Assembly: GCF_032118995.1 (NCBI RefSeq)
Contig: NC_092659.1
Location: 13,262,177-13,326,176 of the forward strand
Source of the DNA: Asterias amurensis
Lineage: Eukaryota; Echinodermata; Asteroidea; Forcipulatida; Asteriidae
DNA: 64,000 nt
Direction: 5' to 3'
Shown here piece by piece: positions 33,706 through 46,500 of the stretch. The notes under the pieces are model-generated. The model did not search any database, was not told the DNA's origin, and worked only from the letters and a program-made list of their open reading frames with translations. The position numbers were made by a program, and so were the translations under genes. Every line of letters starts with the position of its first letter. Position 1 is the stretch's first letter.

Positions 33706-33739
33706 TAATGGAAATGTTTTATGTAATAGATTGTTTTGG

Positions 33740-33865
33740 TTTTTACCCATACACCAATAGATGTGTGTTAGCACTGTATACTCAGTACTTTCCCCGAGTC
33801 CTGTGATAACATATCACAGGCATGTTACTCGAGTGGGGTTCGAACCCACGACCCTTGCAATTAAA
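33740..33865 (-). mobile_element. tRNA-derived SINE
   Basis: The - strand carries a B-box-like GTGGGTTCGAACCCCAC; the + strand GTATACTCAGTACTTTCC block is shared with the 4487 copy. Confidence 0.65.
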
Positions 33866-33869
33866 AGCT

Positions 33870-36800
33870 TGTTATAAATTGTATTCTGCATTGTGTTTTT
33901 CTTTAATTCCCATTATATTGATGTGTAAATGTAAACAGATTTTCTGAAATAAAGTTTTACCATTGAGGAGAAAAATCTAGGCTCATCTGTGTCAACGTGA
34001 ATGTTCTTGAAATGCCTTAAAATTACTTCTTGACAAAAGAACTTCTGATTTGCTTAAAAATGTCCAAGGGGTAAGCCTAGTCATTTATCTATTGTGTAAT
34101 TTATTTGTCGACTATTGCACAAAGTTGGACCAAACCACAAGTTGTCTCCAAATGATCTCAAATAAAATGAGTTATTCTTTGTGGATTTTTCACCCAATTT
34201 CTCAGACTTGCCCAAGTAATGGCTTTGATTTGCCCTGAAAATCATTGTGTTCATCCAAACATCTCCAAATTTGTTTTCATAATTTATTATTATTAGCCTT
34301 GTTGATTTTTCTCCCGGTTTCTCAGATTTGTATAAGTTTATATGCCTTTGATTTTAGGGGCAAGTCTTTTCATTTTATGACACAACCCTCTCCAAACTTG
34401 TGTATAAGTACTCTTATTACAAACGAGACAACATTTTCCACTTTGTTCATAATTGACAGGGGAAAGCTTCGATGTTGGAAATAAAATTCTCTGTTTTCTT
34501 TTTTGAACAAAACCCACAAGGCCTTACCCCAGACCCTAAAACTTAAAATTTGTTTAAGTTTGCCTTATAAAGTACATGGGGTAAGCCTTGTGGAATGTTT
34601 GATGCAACAAAAATTATAATAAACAAAAGTTAAAGGTTTATAATACAAGCCTTTGGTTTTTTGACCAAATCTCGGCCCTTTCACAGCAAAACAGCAATCA
34701 CATCAAGTAATACAGCATGCCTTTCAAACTTTGAAATGGGAAAAAACACCCTCAATTCACCCGGAAATGGTCTTTTATAGGAAACCAACTATTTCTTTGT
34801 GGCTGATTCACCAAAGAAGGGCCGATCTGTTGTCTTCCTTTTAAAACATGACAATTAAACACAGTGGGGAAATTTGACTCTTAGTGTTGGGGGGCTTAAG
34901 CCTTGAGTTCCATTAAATTTACCTGTTAAAAAAGTGACGTCGGGCTGGTATTGTGGAATGTTTGATGCCACAACAACTAGCAAACATTTTTGAAGGGTAT
35001 GATTCTTTTATCAAATCTTTTGTACAATATACCTTTTAAAAAATGACAGTTTTGTATGTGGTTTTTTGTTTTTTTTGGGGGGGGGGGGGTGGGGGCTGGA
35101 GCACAAAGTTTCCTTAAATTACATAAAGTTTAAGGGTCAGCCTTATCATTTCTTTGACAGATAGAACTCCTACATTAATGAGAGTCAAGACAACATCGCA
35201 TTCAAGTGTTTGCTTTTGCAATAAATATGTATTTCATAAATAAAGTGACAATGTACAATTATACCAAATTGAGAGGAAAAAAGTCAGAAACTACTTTCAA
35301 TATTATTCAATTCATGAAAAAATGAAATGTGCAAACCTCCTTATTACTTGTATAAATCAATCCAAAAAACTATGGTAAAAACAGGAAAAGATAGACCACT
35401 ACGCTCTCCATCTGTTTGTGTTGACCGTCTAAAACAACCCTTTTTTTTCTTCTTTAAACAGTAATCTATTCCTAACCGGATACAATCTAAACACTATGCA
35501 CACAGAGGAATGACTTATTATCGTCGTCTTCAAACGTTCCACTCAAGAGTCACACATTTTGAGACTTGAGCAATAAAAAAACAACAAAATGCAACCAAAA
35601 ATTATCCGCACAGAAATTGTCTGAATTTCCTATGACTGCATCAGATTCAAATAAATCACTTCTGTTTCAGCAGTTTTAACAGAAAAGAAAATTGCAGCTA
35701 TAACCTCTGTGACAATTCACAGAAACAAAAATATTACATCTTCTTTTTAATACAACATCTGACTTTAGATACACAATATTCTACCATCTTAATGTTTCGT
35801 CTAAAACATCAGAAAAAAAATTAGGTCTTTTTTTACAATATACAAAGTTCAACCTGGCTACTTCAATGGAGCCAAGCTGAAACAAGTAAATACAATTTGT
35901 GAGTACAAAATGTTCTGTCATTCAGTCTTCGTAAAATGTTTTTTCTTCTTTTTTTCGTTTTTTTTTTATACATTTTTTGTTTGGTTTTCTGCTAAATGTT
36001 GGTCACAAATTTATTATATATTGTATAAACATAGTTCTAAACTTACAGTGTGATGGAGTGAGACCAATTATTGTGAAACATTATAGCAATGTCATGACAA
36101 CAGATTAGGGAAACGGCACAAAGTTATAAATTAAAAAAACAAAACAATTAGTGGTGGAAAACACAACATGATACTAAGATGAAAACCTAGACCATGGTAG
36201 AAACTTGACCCGACGACGGGAAGTGTCTAAAGCCTCTCATTATAATTCAGTTCAAATGATTTTTTTTTAGTAACACTGGACAGCACGAAGTGCCATCATA
36301 CTTTCATTCCATAAACTTTGGTATAAAAGTATGATGCTACACTTTAATAAGAAACAATAGAGCAATGTAACCGATGGAGGCAGGTCGGGCAAATAGACTG
36401 GTTCCTTTTTTTTTTTTTTAAGGATGAAAAATGAAAATTTGCATTAAATGATTGCTGTCTTTGATTCATGGCTTGACTTGAATCATAAAAATGTCATCTA
36501 CATGTGAATTCCTATTTAACTAATGATTCCGTAGGTTTGTGCTTTGTCAACGAGGTTGCTATGAAACACTCCCCTTAATAAGGCCCAACACTCCTTTTCG
36601 TCACTAATGACACATACAACACCCAGCATTTACATTTCATGATTACACGTGTCAACAAGTGGAGAACTACAGTGTACATGAAATACCCAATCTAGTAACA
36701 CATCTTCATCCTACTCGTAATGTATTCTAGTCACCAGTCCACAATGTAGGCGTCACAGACTGACAAGTTCTTAACCTAAGAAATCTTTCCTTCTATCCAC

Positions 36801-36950
36801 ACATTCACCTTCAATCATCACCTCCACGACAATTGGTTGCACCATTTTTCGTGTTAGAAATGTTTGTTACTATGGAGTGGACATCATAATCAACTAATTC
36901 ATTCTATATTTTATTCAAATGTGAAATTTTAAAAAGCAACCAGAAAAGGG
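33870..36950. other. Gene-free unique AT-rich sequence
   Basis: No supported exon or transposon; poly-G run near 35076-35088. Isolated AATAAA motifs on the + strand (about 33948, 35220, 35239) are not tied to any gene. Confidence 0.4.
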
Positions 36951-36954
36951 AGAA

Positions 36955-37105
36955 AATGGGCCCAATTGCATAAACTTTGCTTGCAAGTTTTCTGCTAAGC
37001 AAAGGTAAGCAGGATGGTATGCCACAGATTGTAGGTGACGTTTGACAGCTGTTTTGAGCTTAGCTACTTTTTGTTGCTTTAGCAGCTCTATGCAACTGGG
37101 CCATG
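36955..37105. mobile_element. MITE family E, copy 3
   Basis: GGGCCCAATTGCATAAA at the left and TTTAGCAGCTCTATGCAACTGGGCC at the right are inverted; TTCTGCTAAGCAAAG inside. Confidence 0.65.
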
Positions 37106-37711
37106 GAATCAGTTGATTCAATATGTGTCTATTATTTTTTTTCTCAGTTTTAAGTTTTGACGTTTTGGATTTGAGATTCAATAACAAGTTTTTTTTTTAC
37201 CTTAAAAAAGTTAAATAAACTAGGCACTCACAGTAACACCAAACTGCAAAGTCGTATTACATCGAAACAATGATTTTAACATAAATCTGGTATTTTTTGT
37301 TCCAACTCATAAGAGACACTTCCGGACAAATTTCCTGGATTTGAATTCATTCATTTCTAAACCAGGCCACACATTTTGTCTTCATATCCTATGACTGTGA
37401 TTTGTACTTAATGTGCAGGAACACAAACTGCATTAAAACCAACACTCCTTGTGGGGAACGAAGAAACAAACATTCCACACAAAGATCACACTGATATCAA
37501 GGTAAATCTCATCTTACAAAAAAAAATTGCAATTGTTAACATGATTTGATCAGGTATAAAACGTATGCAAACTAATGTGAAGTTGATATGTACACCACAA
37601 GCTAATTGGTTGTTTTGGCATATTTTTCTCCAATACAGATTTCATATAACAAAGCAATGTTACAAAAAGATACCGCCTTCCATGCAATAGATTTTGACCA
37701 TCATAAAGCCA

Positions 37712-37717
37712 TTTATT
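37712..37717 (-). terminator. AATAAA downstream of candidate exon
   Basis: Canonical signal on the - strand, about 100 nt past the stop codon of the weak exon at 37819-37891. Confidence 0.3.
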
Positions 37718-37818
37718 CATAGTTCTTCAATTAAATCTGGCATGACAACACCAAGGTTGGGGTTAATGGTCGGGTCCCCCATTTTTATGAGACTGACATG
37801 ACTGAAGCACAATCATTG

Positions 37819-37891
37819 TCACAGGCCATTCAGGGTGCCAAGGGCACCGGACATGGTGCCGACAATGCCATTATCCAATCCAATTTCCATT
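37819..37891 (-). CDS. Possible terminal exon of an unidentified gene (uncertain)
   Basis: A strong-looking acceptor (pyrimidine tract, CACTAAG branch-like site, GTGTTTCAG) precedes a frame encoding MEIGLDNGIVGTMSGALG and ending TGA. Local composition is less AT-rich than its surroundings. No upstream partner exon is identified; joining it to KDM6 exon 14 would read a different, quickly terminated frame. Confidence 0.25.
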
Positions 37892-38843
37892 CTGAAACAC
37901 AGTAAGGTCTTAGTGACAAAGAAGAAAAGACCCAGCCCTATGTCCTAATGTGCAACCTTCCCAAAGCGTTTATACAAATTGTGTTGACCTAATTCTGAAA
38001 TGAAACTTCAAGATAAGCCAGAGAGCAGGTTACAAATTGAAAGGCAATATCCAGCTCATACAAGATGAGATTTGTTCAAACTCAAAACACACTTTTGAAT
38101 GGAATCGGGGGACACAAAACAAACATAAAAAACAGCCCCCCCCCCCTCCACACCAAACAAACAATTATGTAACAAACCAAGTAGCTTTAGTAAAACATAC
38201 AGGATTCTCTTACAATTAAATCTATGCATAGAAATTAAAAAACTTAATATTTGCCTTTCTTTCATGTCTCAAAATTGGTTAACATAATATGTGCATTCAA
38301 ATCCATCTCTTCCACTATCTTTAAAGAATTCCAAAATTCGAACTTAAATTGCGATATTTCTATCTACGCTACGTCCTCTTGACTAAACTGGGCTCAAAGA
38401 AAAATCACATAACATAATATGGCAATCCCTGAGATAATTGGTGTCAAGTTTACAAGACAAAATAATAATAACTAGTTGATACTATCTACTGCACGATCAA
38501 TATTATACAGCAGTCTGTTAATATTGCTGTTCACTGGAATAACTCAATACTCAAGTTCAAACCTAAGTTTGTATCTTTGACAGGTTTTATGACGCAAGGC
38601 CTTTGAAAATGGCTTCTTCATGAAAACGTTGGCTGGGATTTCATGTCAGCCACACATTTATTTATTGATTTTTCAAACAAGAAAACAAAAAAGATTCACC
38701 GTTTTGTTTCCATATGTTGATAAATAGACCGTTTTCTCATTTATTGGAATTTTTGTGAAATTCGACGACAGGGGAAGGGGGACTTTGGGATTTCTGATGG
38801 ACACTTTTGGTGTACATGTAGTATGACTAAGAATTGAGAAGAT

Positions 38844-39187
38844 TTAAAGGGACACGTTGCCTTGGATCGGGCGAGTTGGTCTATGAGATGCGTATGGAAA
38901 CTGTTTGTTATAAAATGCATAAAGTTCAAAAGATGTTTTAAAATTAGAATATGATTCCACACAAACATGCCTCGAAATTGCATGGTTTTCCTTAAACGTC
39001 GTCAATAAAATGGCTGACCGTGTTAGTTAGCAAAGTAAAAGGAAAACCACACAACCTCGAGGCATATTTGTGTGGATCATTATATTCTACTTTTAAAACA
39101 TCTCTCTAACCATGCATATTTTAACAAACGGTTTCAAACGCTTTTCATAGACCAACTCGCCCGATCCAAGGCAATGCATCCTTTTAA
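38844..39187. mobile_element. MITE family C, copy 3
   Basis: TTAAAGGGACACGTTGCCTT with a degenerate right end GGCAATGCATCCTTTTAA. The central palindrome block is deleted. Confidence 0.8.
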
Positions 39188-39471
39188 CTTCAGTTTCAGT
39201 TTGTGTTACTGACAAACAGAGATATCAAGAACATGTCCATTGAAAACAATAACAAGTGACTCCTTCATCGCAACCAGCTTTTGCTTTTGAAAAGCAAGAC
39301 AATATTATTGGTGTGCAGTTTGTTACATTGTCTTCTGTAAATGACCTTTAAGAGATTTTTAATTTCCCCGAAAATACGTGGAATAAATTTAAGCCATGTG
39401 CCCAAATTACGGCTCTGCTTACTGAGGAATTCTGTGCTCGTCTTCTGGCCACCATTCTTTACATGCAGGGT

Positions 39472-39596
39472 CTGCACCAAAATTATAAGTCTTGTGTGCG
39501 CAAGGAAAGCGCTTGGGTCACAAGCGCACTAGTCTGCACCAAAATTATAAGTCCTGTGTGCGCAAGAAAAGCGCTTGGGTCACAAGCGCTCTAGTA
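39472..39596. repeat. 62-bp direct repeat, two copies
   Basis: GTCTGCACCAAAATTATAAG occurs at about 39471 and 39533; each copy contains the hairpin AGCGCTTGGGTCACAAGCGC. Confidence 0.85.
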
Positions 39597-40253
39597 ACCT
39601 ATGACATACGCTTACTTGAAAAGTGAGTTGTAAAAGGTTTTTTCCTGATGCCTGAGAAACGATCCTGTTTAAGTCATCTGCTTTGCAAGATTCTTTCTAA
39701 CTGCTTGAAGGGGGGAGAGTGGGGTTTGTGTTTGATTCACAAGGAGTCCTTACAACCACACACTAACATTAGGTGTTACTGCAACATCTTTATCCAATAT
39801 GAATATTCAACAGAAGACTTACACTGTGACAATTAACATAAAATTTGCATAGTTGAAAGTTGACGAAGGGGATTGGGGAACACTGTACTAATACTAGCAT
39901 GACTGAAACAGGTGGCAAAGAATAGATGTGTTGCATCCACAGTAAGCAACTTTGTGATGTCTTTTGAAAATGCACAACTTAGTGACCATCTATTTTTGTA
40001 TTGCATTCTGGAATGCCAAAACCCAGACACTTCCTGCAAAAACTCAAGACTAGGACTATTTTCTCATCAAGTGACCAATGACAACCGATATAATCACAAC
40101 AATCTTGGTTGCGCCATTTTGGGAGTCAACGTCTGTTTGTGTTATAAAGTGCAGTGGGCATTTTAGGCTACACAGCATTTGACGAGCTAATAAATTTGTA
40201 CATGCAATTTGACCCCCAAAATGACACCTCGATGCAAGGTGTTTATTAGAATG

Positions 40254-40644
40254 TTAAAGGAACACGTTGCCTTGGATCGGACGAGTTGGTCTATAAAAAG
40301 CGTTTGAAACCGTTTGTTATGAACCGTATATGGTTAGAAAGATGTTTTAAAAGTAGAACATAATGATCCACACAAGTATCTCTCAAAATTGACCGGTTTT
40401 CTTTTTACGTCGCGAACTATCACGGTCGGCCATTTATGGGGGTCAAAATTTTGACCCCCCATAAATGGCCGACCGTGTTATTGGACGAGGTAAAAAGAAA
40501 ACCACGCAATTTCGAGGCATATTTGTGTAGATCATTGTATTCTACTTTTACATCATCTTTCTAACCATATGCATTTTATAATAAACGGTAAAAAACGCTT
40601 TTCAAAGACCAACTCTACCGATCCAAGGCAACGTGTTCCTTTAA
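40254..40644. mobile_element. MITE family C, copy 4
   Basis: TTAA-AGGAACACGTTGCC ends in inverse, with central GGGGTCAAAATTTTGACCCC. Confidence 0.88.
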
Positions 40645-42706
40645 TGACATGACATCACATGGATATCCAGACTAGTGGTTTCAGTGTTTTCACTTTGCAG
40701 ATGTGTCTGATTGTGGCTTTGGGTTTGGCATTATGAGTCCTGCAAGAGACAGTCCTTGGTCTTTCTTAACTCAGATGAATATGTGTCTGTGGCTACCGGT
40801 GGCATAAAAACAGCATTTAAAACCAACGTTGCCAAATGCCAACCAAACGTTAGTTGATGGGCATTTATTTTGAAGAGTGTCAAAATTTGATAAAAAAGTG
40901 ATTTTAGTTGGCTTTACTTAATACAAACTAGGTTTGTTTCTCGTTTCAATGTGACACTAGATGATTGTGTCCTTTTGAAAACCTTTCAAACATTAATCAA
41001 ATCAAAGCCTCAAATTAATGTGTGAAAAAACAACAAATACAAATCGGCACATCAAAACTTTAAATAGGCCTTCCATACGGAAATAACACACAACCTGTTT
41101 CTGAAAATACAAGCTAAATATACAAATTACCAACAAAAACCCAAAATGGCACAAAAAACATTGAATCGGGTGTTAAACACGTCCAAACTTTAGGATGACA
41201 GTCGTAATGGAGAGGAGATGGAAAACAAAGAAAACTCCACAAACGTTGTGTAGAAAAAGGAAAAACATCACAGTTTCTCATTCGACGGGCATCTGACAAA
41301 ATGCAGCATTGTTTTGTTTTTGTTTTTAATTTGTTTAGTAGTAACAAAAGATATTCTTGTTTAAAATGTGGGACAGGCATCAATTGAGAAAAACCTGGCC
41401 ATCTCCTCTATGCTGTTGGGAGTCCAAAGGTCAATACCTCTCAACGTCTTAACATGTTCCCATCCTCAAAACGCGTTAGCTCTGTTCTGAAGGTATATCA
41501 ACGCAAAATCTTCTCTGTGGCAGTTTTTTTAAATGAGTGCATACTACGGAAACATCTTGATCTGAATCACACCTGCGTGTTAAACACTGTCCGCCTTAAA
41601 TCAGCTTCGGATGCGCTTTATTAGTATCAGGGAAATGGGGGGGGGGGGGGCTTCATTGCCCAAGAGATCGATGTTTCTTCTAAGCTTTACTTGTTCTTTT
41701 TCCCGAGCAATAAGCAGGAACAGTTCCAACTGACTACATTGCAGATCCTGGAAACTGTCACTGGTATACGTCACAATATTGACTGGTGATCCTGTGCCCT
41801 ACCATACCATGTGATGAAGTCCACGCCGACATGAAATAGCCAGGTTCCCTAGATGCCATGCAGTATTAGTATTGTCGGATACGGGAGATCAGACCAAGGT
41901 GGCAGTTGTTTTATGATGAAGAACTTAAGTATTTAATGTAGGATGACTTGTGCCTTGATGGTGTAGATGTGTGTGTGTACATAACTCAACAACTTTGGCC
42001 AAACTTAAAAAGCTGCTCAACGAGATGAGCCTGTCTGATAATCCCATTCAATGATCATTGAGTGTAAATTTGATGATGGTGAGATTCCACACACCATATG
42101 TCCAAAGAATGAGGTAGTCATCTATCTTGATAAGATGCGGCCTTATGGACTTATTACAGGTTGACTCCATCCTAACAAACTTGTGGACCTATTTGTCTTT
42201 TCTTCTCAATAATTCACAGTCTGGTGAGTTGTAGTGATATGAGCAACTCTAGATGGGTGTTTCTGCTGAGCAACAAATGGTTTGCACTCGGGGGGAGGAC
42301 CAACAGAGATTACTCTCCAGCTAATTTCTTCTGCGGAATATTACTTCCATCATCATGGAGACTGAGTGTTAATAGACGGGGACAGTTATTTTATTGGCTT
42401 ATTTTCTTGTGATGCTGTGACTTTGCAGTTCATTTCTATCAAATCTTGAGAGGGTAAAATCCCCTTTGCAGAGAGGAGCTATCCATGCTGGCTTCTTGAA
42501 ATAAACATTCAACATGAATGACAATGACTCGGAGGTTACTTTAGGATGTTTCCTTCCTGCGCATTTCATCCTTCTCGGGTCGTTTCTTTGGTTCACGTCT
42601 GCGATTTCTTTGTTTAGTTTCTTCACTGCTGTGTCATCGTCGTTTATGTTAAGATTGTAGACCATAGCTGGTACTCCGCAGCAGCTTAGTGGCTGCTGGG
42701 CCTCCG
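40645..42706 (-). other. Sequence beyond the KDM6 stop (likely includes 3' UTR)
   Basis: No coding exon seen. The first few hundred bases left of 42707 should be 3' UTR; an AATAAA on the - strand lies at 42390-42395. The ORF at 42399-42710 starts inside the stop codon region and matches no family I know. A poly-G run lies at about 41637-41650. Confidence 0.4.
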
Positions 42707-42733
42707 TCATGTTGAACTTTTGTTCTCATCTTT
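42707..42733 (-). CDS. KDM6A: KDM6 terminal coding exon
   Basis: Acceptor ATTTCAG before 42733; encodes KDENKSST and TGA. The tail differs from vertebrates, where it is also short and poorly conserved. Confidence 0.75.
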   Translation of the reverse strand, partial: KDENKSST

Positions 42734-43477
42734 CTGAAATGAAAAAGAGGAGGGGAATGTTGGTGGATTTCTGTTAGCGTTAGTTGTTTACAGCATTTCA
42801 TAGGAAAATAGAATCAAGGGGGTGCATGGATGCTATGATCCTATAACGAATTGACAACCTGTGTATTGCTTTCACCTTTTGAGGACTCGGAATGGACTAA
42901 AAAAAAAATTCTTTCTCCCTTTTTTTTCTCCTCTATTTTTACAAGCACACAAGTTTGTATCTGCCTGCAACCGTGGACCTCCTTTTCTCCCTCTTATGTT
43001 TATACTCTCAACTTTTTTTACACGTTTTCCGAACCGTGGACTCTATTGTCTGCTTTTGTTATAGGTCCCAGCCAACTCAAAGAATATTGTGCCTTCAGAG
43101 GCACCAACATTTGCATCTTGCAATCAGGGAAACCAACAACCAGGGAGATTTGTAGAACTACATTCAACAAACGGGGGAAAGTTTCCATAATCAGGGACAT
43201 GGTTAAAATTTGATCACAAGCACTCGAAAAGAGAAGGATATTTTTAGGGAACATTCTGCAGAATTAGGGAGAGTTTGCAGCTCTGTGGCTTTAAGATTGT
43301 CGGGACCCTGACTCTGGAATAAACTTCCCAATCACATCAGGGACACAACATCCTCCAACACATCCAAGGAACTTCTGAAAGCCCACTTGTTTCAGGAGGC
43401 CTACCATCAATGACTATTTCTTCCATGCCTCAGCGCCTTTGAGCAAACCTATGATTTAGGCGCTATATAAACGGTTT

Positions 43478-43521
<44 letters not shown>

Positions 43522-46500
43522 GATCAACATACCTCTGAAGGTACATGAATGGTGAAGTTGTCGTATGCTTCCATAAGATCTTCTAGTTTGTACTGCTGTA
43601 AGACCACAAAGCCTTCAAGGTTATGGCTAGCCTTCCTGGTGCAGTCTTGGCAGTGTACCTCGTACTTACGATCCTTCTCCGTCGTGAATAGAATATTAAA
43701 CACCTCCACCTGAAATACAGACAAGGGATCAAACAAGTTAGACCTCTGGAAGAACATCAATCTTGGTGCAAAGTCTACAAGAAATACTCCAGTATCCTAT
43801 CTACATTTTCAAAGATGATTTCAGAACGTTTCAAGATTGTAAAGGTAGGGTCATAGATGGATAAACACCAACAATTACTGACCAAAAAAACTGACTTTGT
43901 GAGCAGCTGTTGACCGTGAACTATTTTGAGAAAGGATTCACTATGAAATAATATGGTTATGGAAAATTTTTCACTCCAAAACATTATGTTATCAAGAATC
44001 AAGAATTTATGCATGAAATGTTTCTCAGATTTCTGAGGGTAAGTGTCAGTTTGCGAATGCTGCGGCCAGAGATGTGGTTGGTACCAATTGTCACTTGCTA
44101 AATATGGATGGATTTGACATTCTGTTTTCTCAGCAAGTAGACACTGTATTCAGCTAAATCTTTCACATTTGAATTTTATTGTATCTTTCTTTACATTTTC
44201 CCCCATAAATCAGCATTAAATTGACAAAAAGTAATCTACAACCCTACCTTTATCTCATCATAAGTTGACGCAGTATTGCGCCGTTTCATTCTTGGCTCAC
44301 CTGTGCACCTATACACGATTTCAAACATCACAATCCTACATGATTCTAAAGATCAAGACGCTACAAGATGCGTTCCTTACTGATTATAAACTCACCTCAC
44401 AGTTGACGCAGTAATGCGCCGTTTCATTCTTGGCTCTGCCGTGCCAGTGCACCTCCACCCCGATCTCATGAAGGAAATCTAACGTCATCTGAGTCTGCTT
44501 CAGTGTCCTCAGTAAGCAGTATCTAGACAAAATAACGACGAGTGTAACACATAAGTGATTATGGGATTTGAGGCATTGCATGGTGAGTAGTGCTGGGCGA
44601 ATAGTGAAATTTTGTTATTCGGATACCGCTGGCCAACTATCCGAAATTAACCGGATATTCGAATGAGGGCGCTGTTCGTTTGTGAATGGGATTTTATGGG
44701 CGGATTGATATTAGTTTTGGACCAGTGTCACTCGGTTCATTCATAAAAATGACCGGATCTAATTTTAAGATGGCGACTTGCTTTTTCTTTTGATCGTAAT
44801 TGACTCTACGTGAAGGAAAACTTTTGTAATCTTTGAACAAATTACTTCAGAAATGTCATCGTTTTATCTCTTCAAGGAGGTGAGCATAGTTAAATACTTA
44901 ATATATGCTTTTTTATGCTGTTTTAATAGAAGTTTCATACGGATTCCGACAAAACAATTCATGTCAGTTGTCGACCGACGTCCGCGGATATTCGGATATT
45001 AAAGAATATCCGGTTTCTCGGTTGTAATTACAGAATTATCCGGTTTGTAAATAGGTATTTGGGCCCTATGAGGATATCCGGTTAAGAAAAAAAAGGCATT
45101 CGCGGTTACGGATAGGAAAACCTATTCGCCATTAACCGGATATTCGAATTATTCGCCCAGGCCTAATGGTGAGGTACAAATACATATTTGGTTTGCGGTA
45201 ACACCATGCGTGTATCTACTTGCCAGGTATATTATGTTCTTTTAGAACTTGTTATGCTTTATATTCTACGACCGCAGAGTAGACTTTTTAGAATTTGGGA
45301 GACATGAGTGATTGTTTTAAATGTTGCTCAATATCCCCTCCCCTTGAGACCCTTTCTGAATTAGTTCAGTTTATTACCTCTATGGCACAAACATCTAAGT
45401 ACAATGTGGTGCAAAAGTTAACCCTGCTGCATGCCCACTAAATGGGGACCTTTGATCACACTAAATACATGAATATTACAGGGAAATAAATACAGACTGA
45501 TAGCCCTGGAACTTCATTTTGAGAGGACAAGGCCATTTTCAATTTAAGGGCACTTCCACTGGAGAATCTTAAAGTCTATGGGAAACTTCTATAAGGGCAC
45601 CAAGGCCAAGACTAGGGGCAACAGAGCCTCTGTGCCCTCAATGTAATCCCAGGCCTGGACTGATAATTTTATTAGCTGCGGGCATTTGGGGATCAGGTTC
45701 GTTCAGCGGTTTCTTTCCCTGCCTTTCACCTATGTGGATTCTGGTTCGAATCTCATTTCAGACCAAAGCCTTTCTTGTGGATTAGGTTTTCAGTCCCTAC
45801 CTGATTGCATTGGTTTCCGCCACTTCTGAAATATGAAATTTCTCTTAATTTCCTATTCATCCCAGTTCTCTGTTGTTGGATGTGAAATGAAATAAATACA
45901 TAAATAAATAACCAAGTGACTAGACTTACTTGATCATCTCAAAGAGTCTAGGCTCTGTGATCTTGATATGTCTGGCCATGTTCCATGAGAGATGGACCAT
46001 GGGAACAATGGACTTATATCCCTGCAGCTTGTTCCACTCGTAGCGCTCCACTGATAACTTGTACTGATTGTTGATCAGCGGCCCTACATTCCACGCTATG
46101 TTATTGCACCATCCCTAAACAAAAAACAAAAAAAACAATTACACATCCATTACACATCCATTTAGATTAATCGGTTGTACATTAGTTACGGTGGGCGGTG
46201 CTGGGTGGGCCTGCCCGGGGTCGATTTCACAAAGAGTTAGGACTAGTCCTAACTTAGGACTAGTCCTAGGAGATATACAAATTGCATGGATAGTCCTAAG
46301 TTAGGACGAGTAACTGGTCCTTACTCGAGATAAGGCTAGTCCTAACTGTGAAATTCACACCAGGACTCGCAATTTTGCACAGCACTCTGAGCAGAATACA
46401 CGGTGCTGCCTGGCACAGATTTCCCGTAGTGCTCAGATTACTTACAAAATATTGTCCACTGTGCTCTGATCTGAGACACAGCTAATGATAAGGAGTATCA

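Noticed and set aside
42399..42710. 103-codon ORF overlapping the KDM6 stop
   Set aside because: Starts at the ATGA of the stop codon, no recognisable family, most likely 3' UTR.
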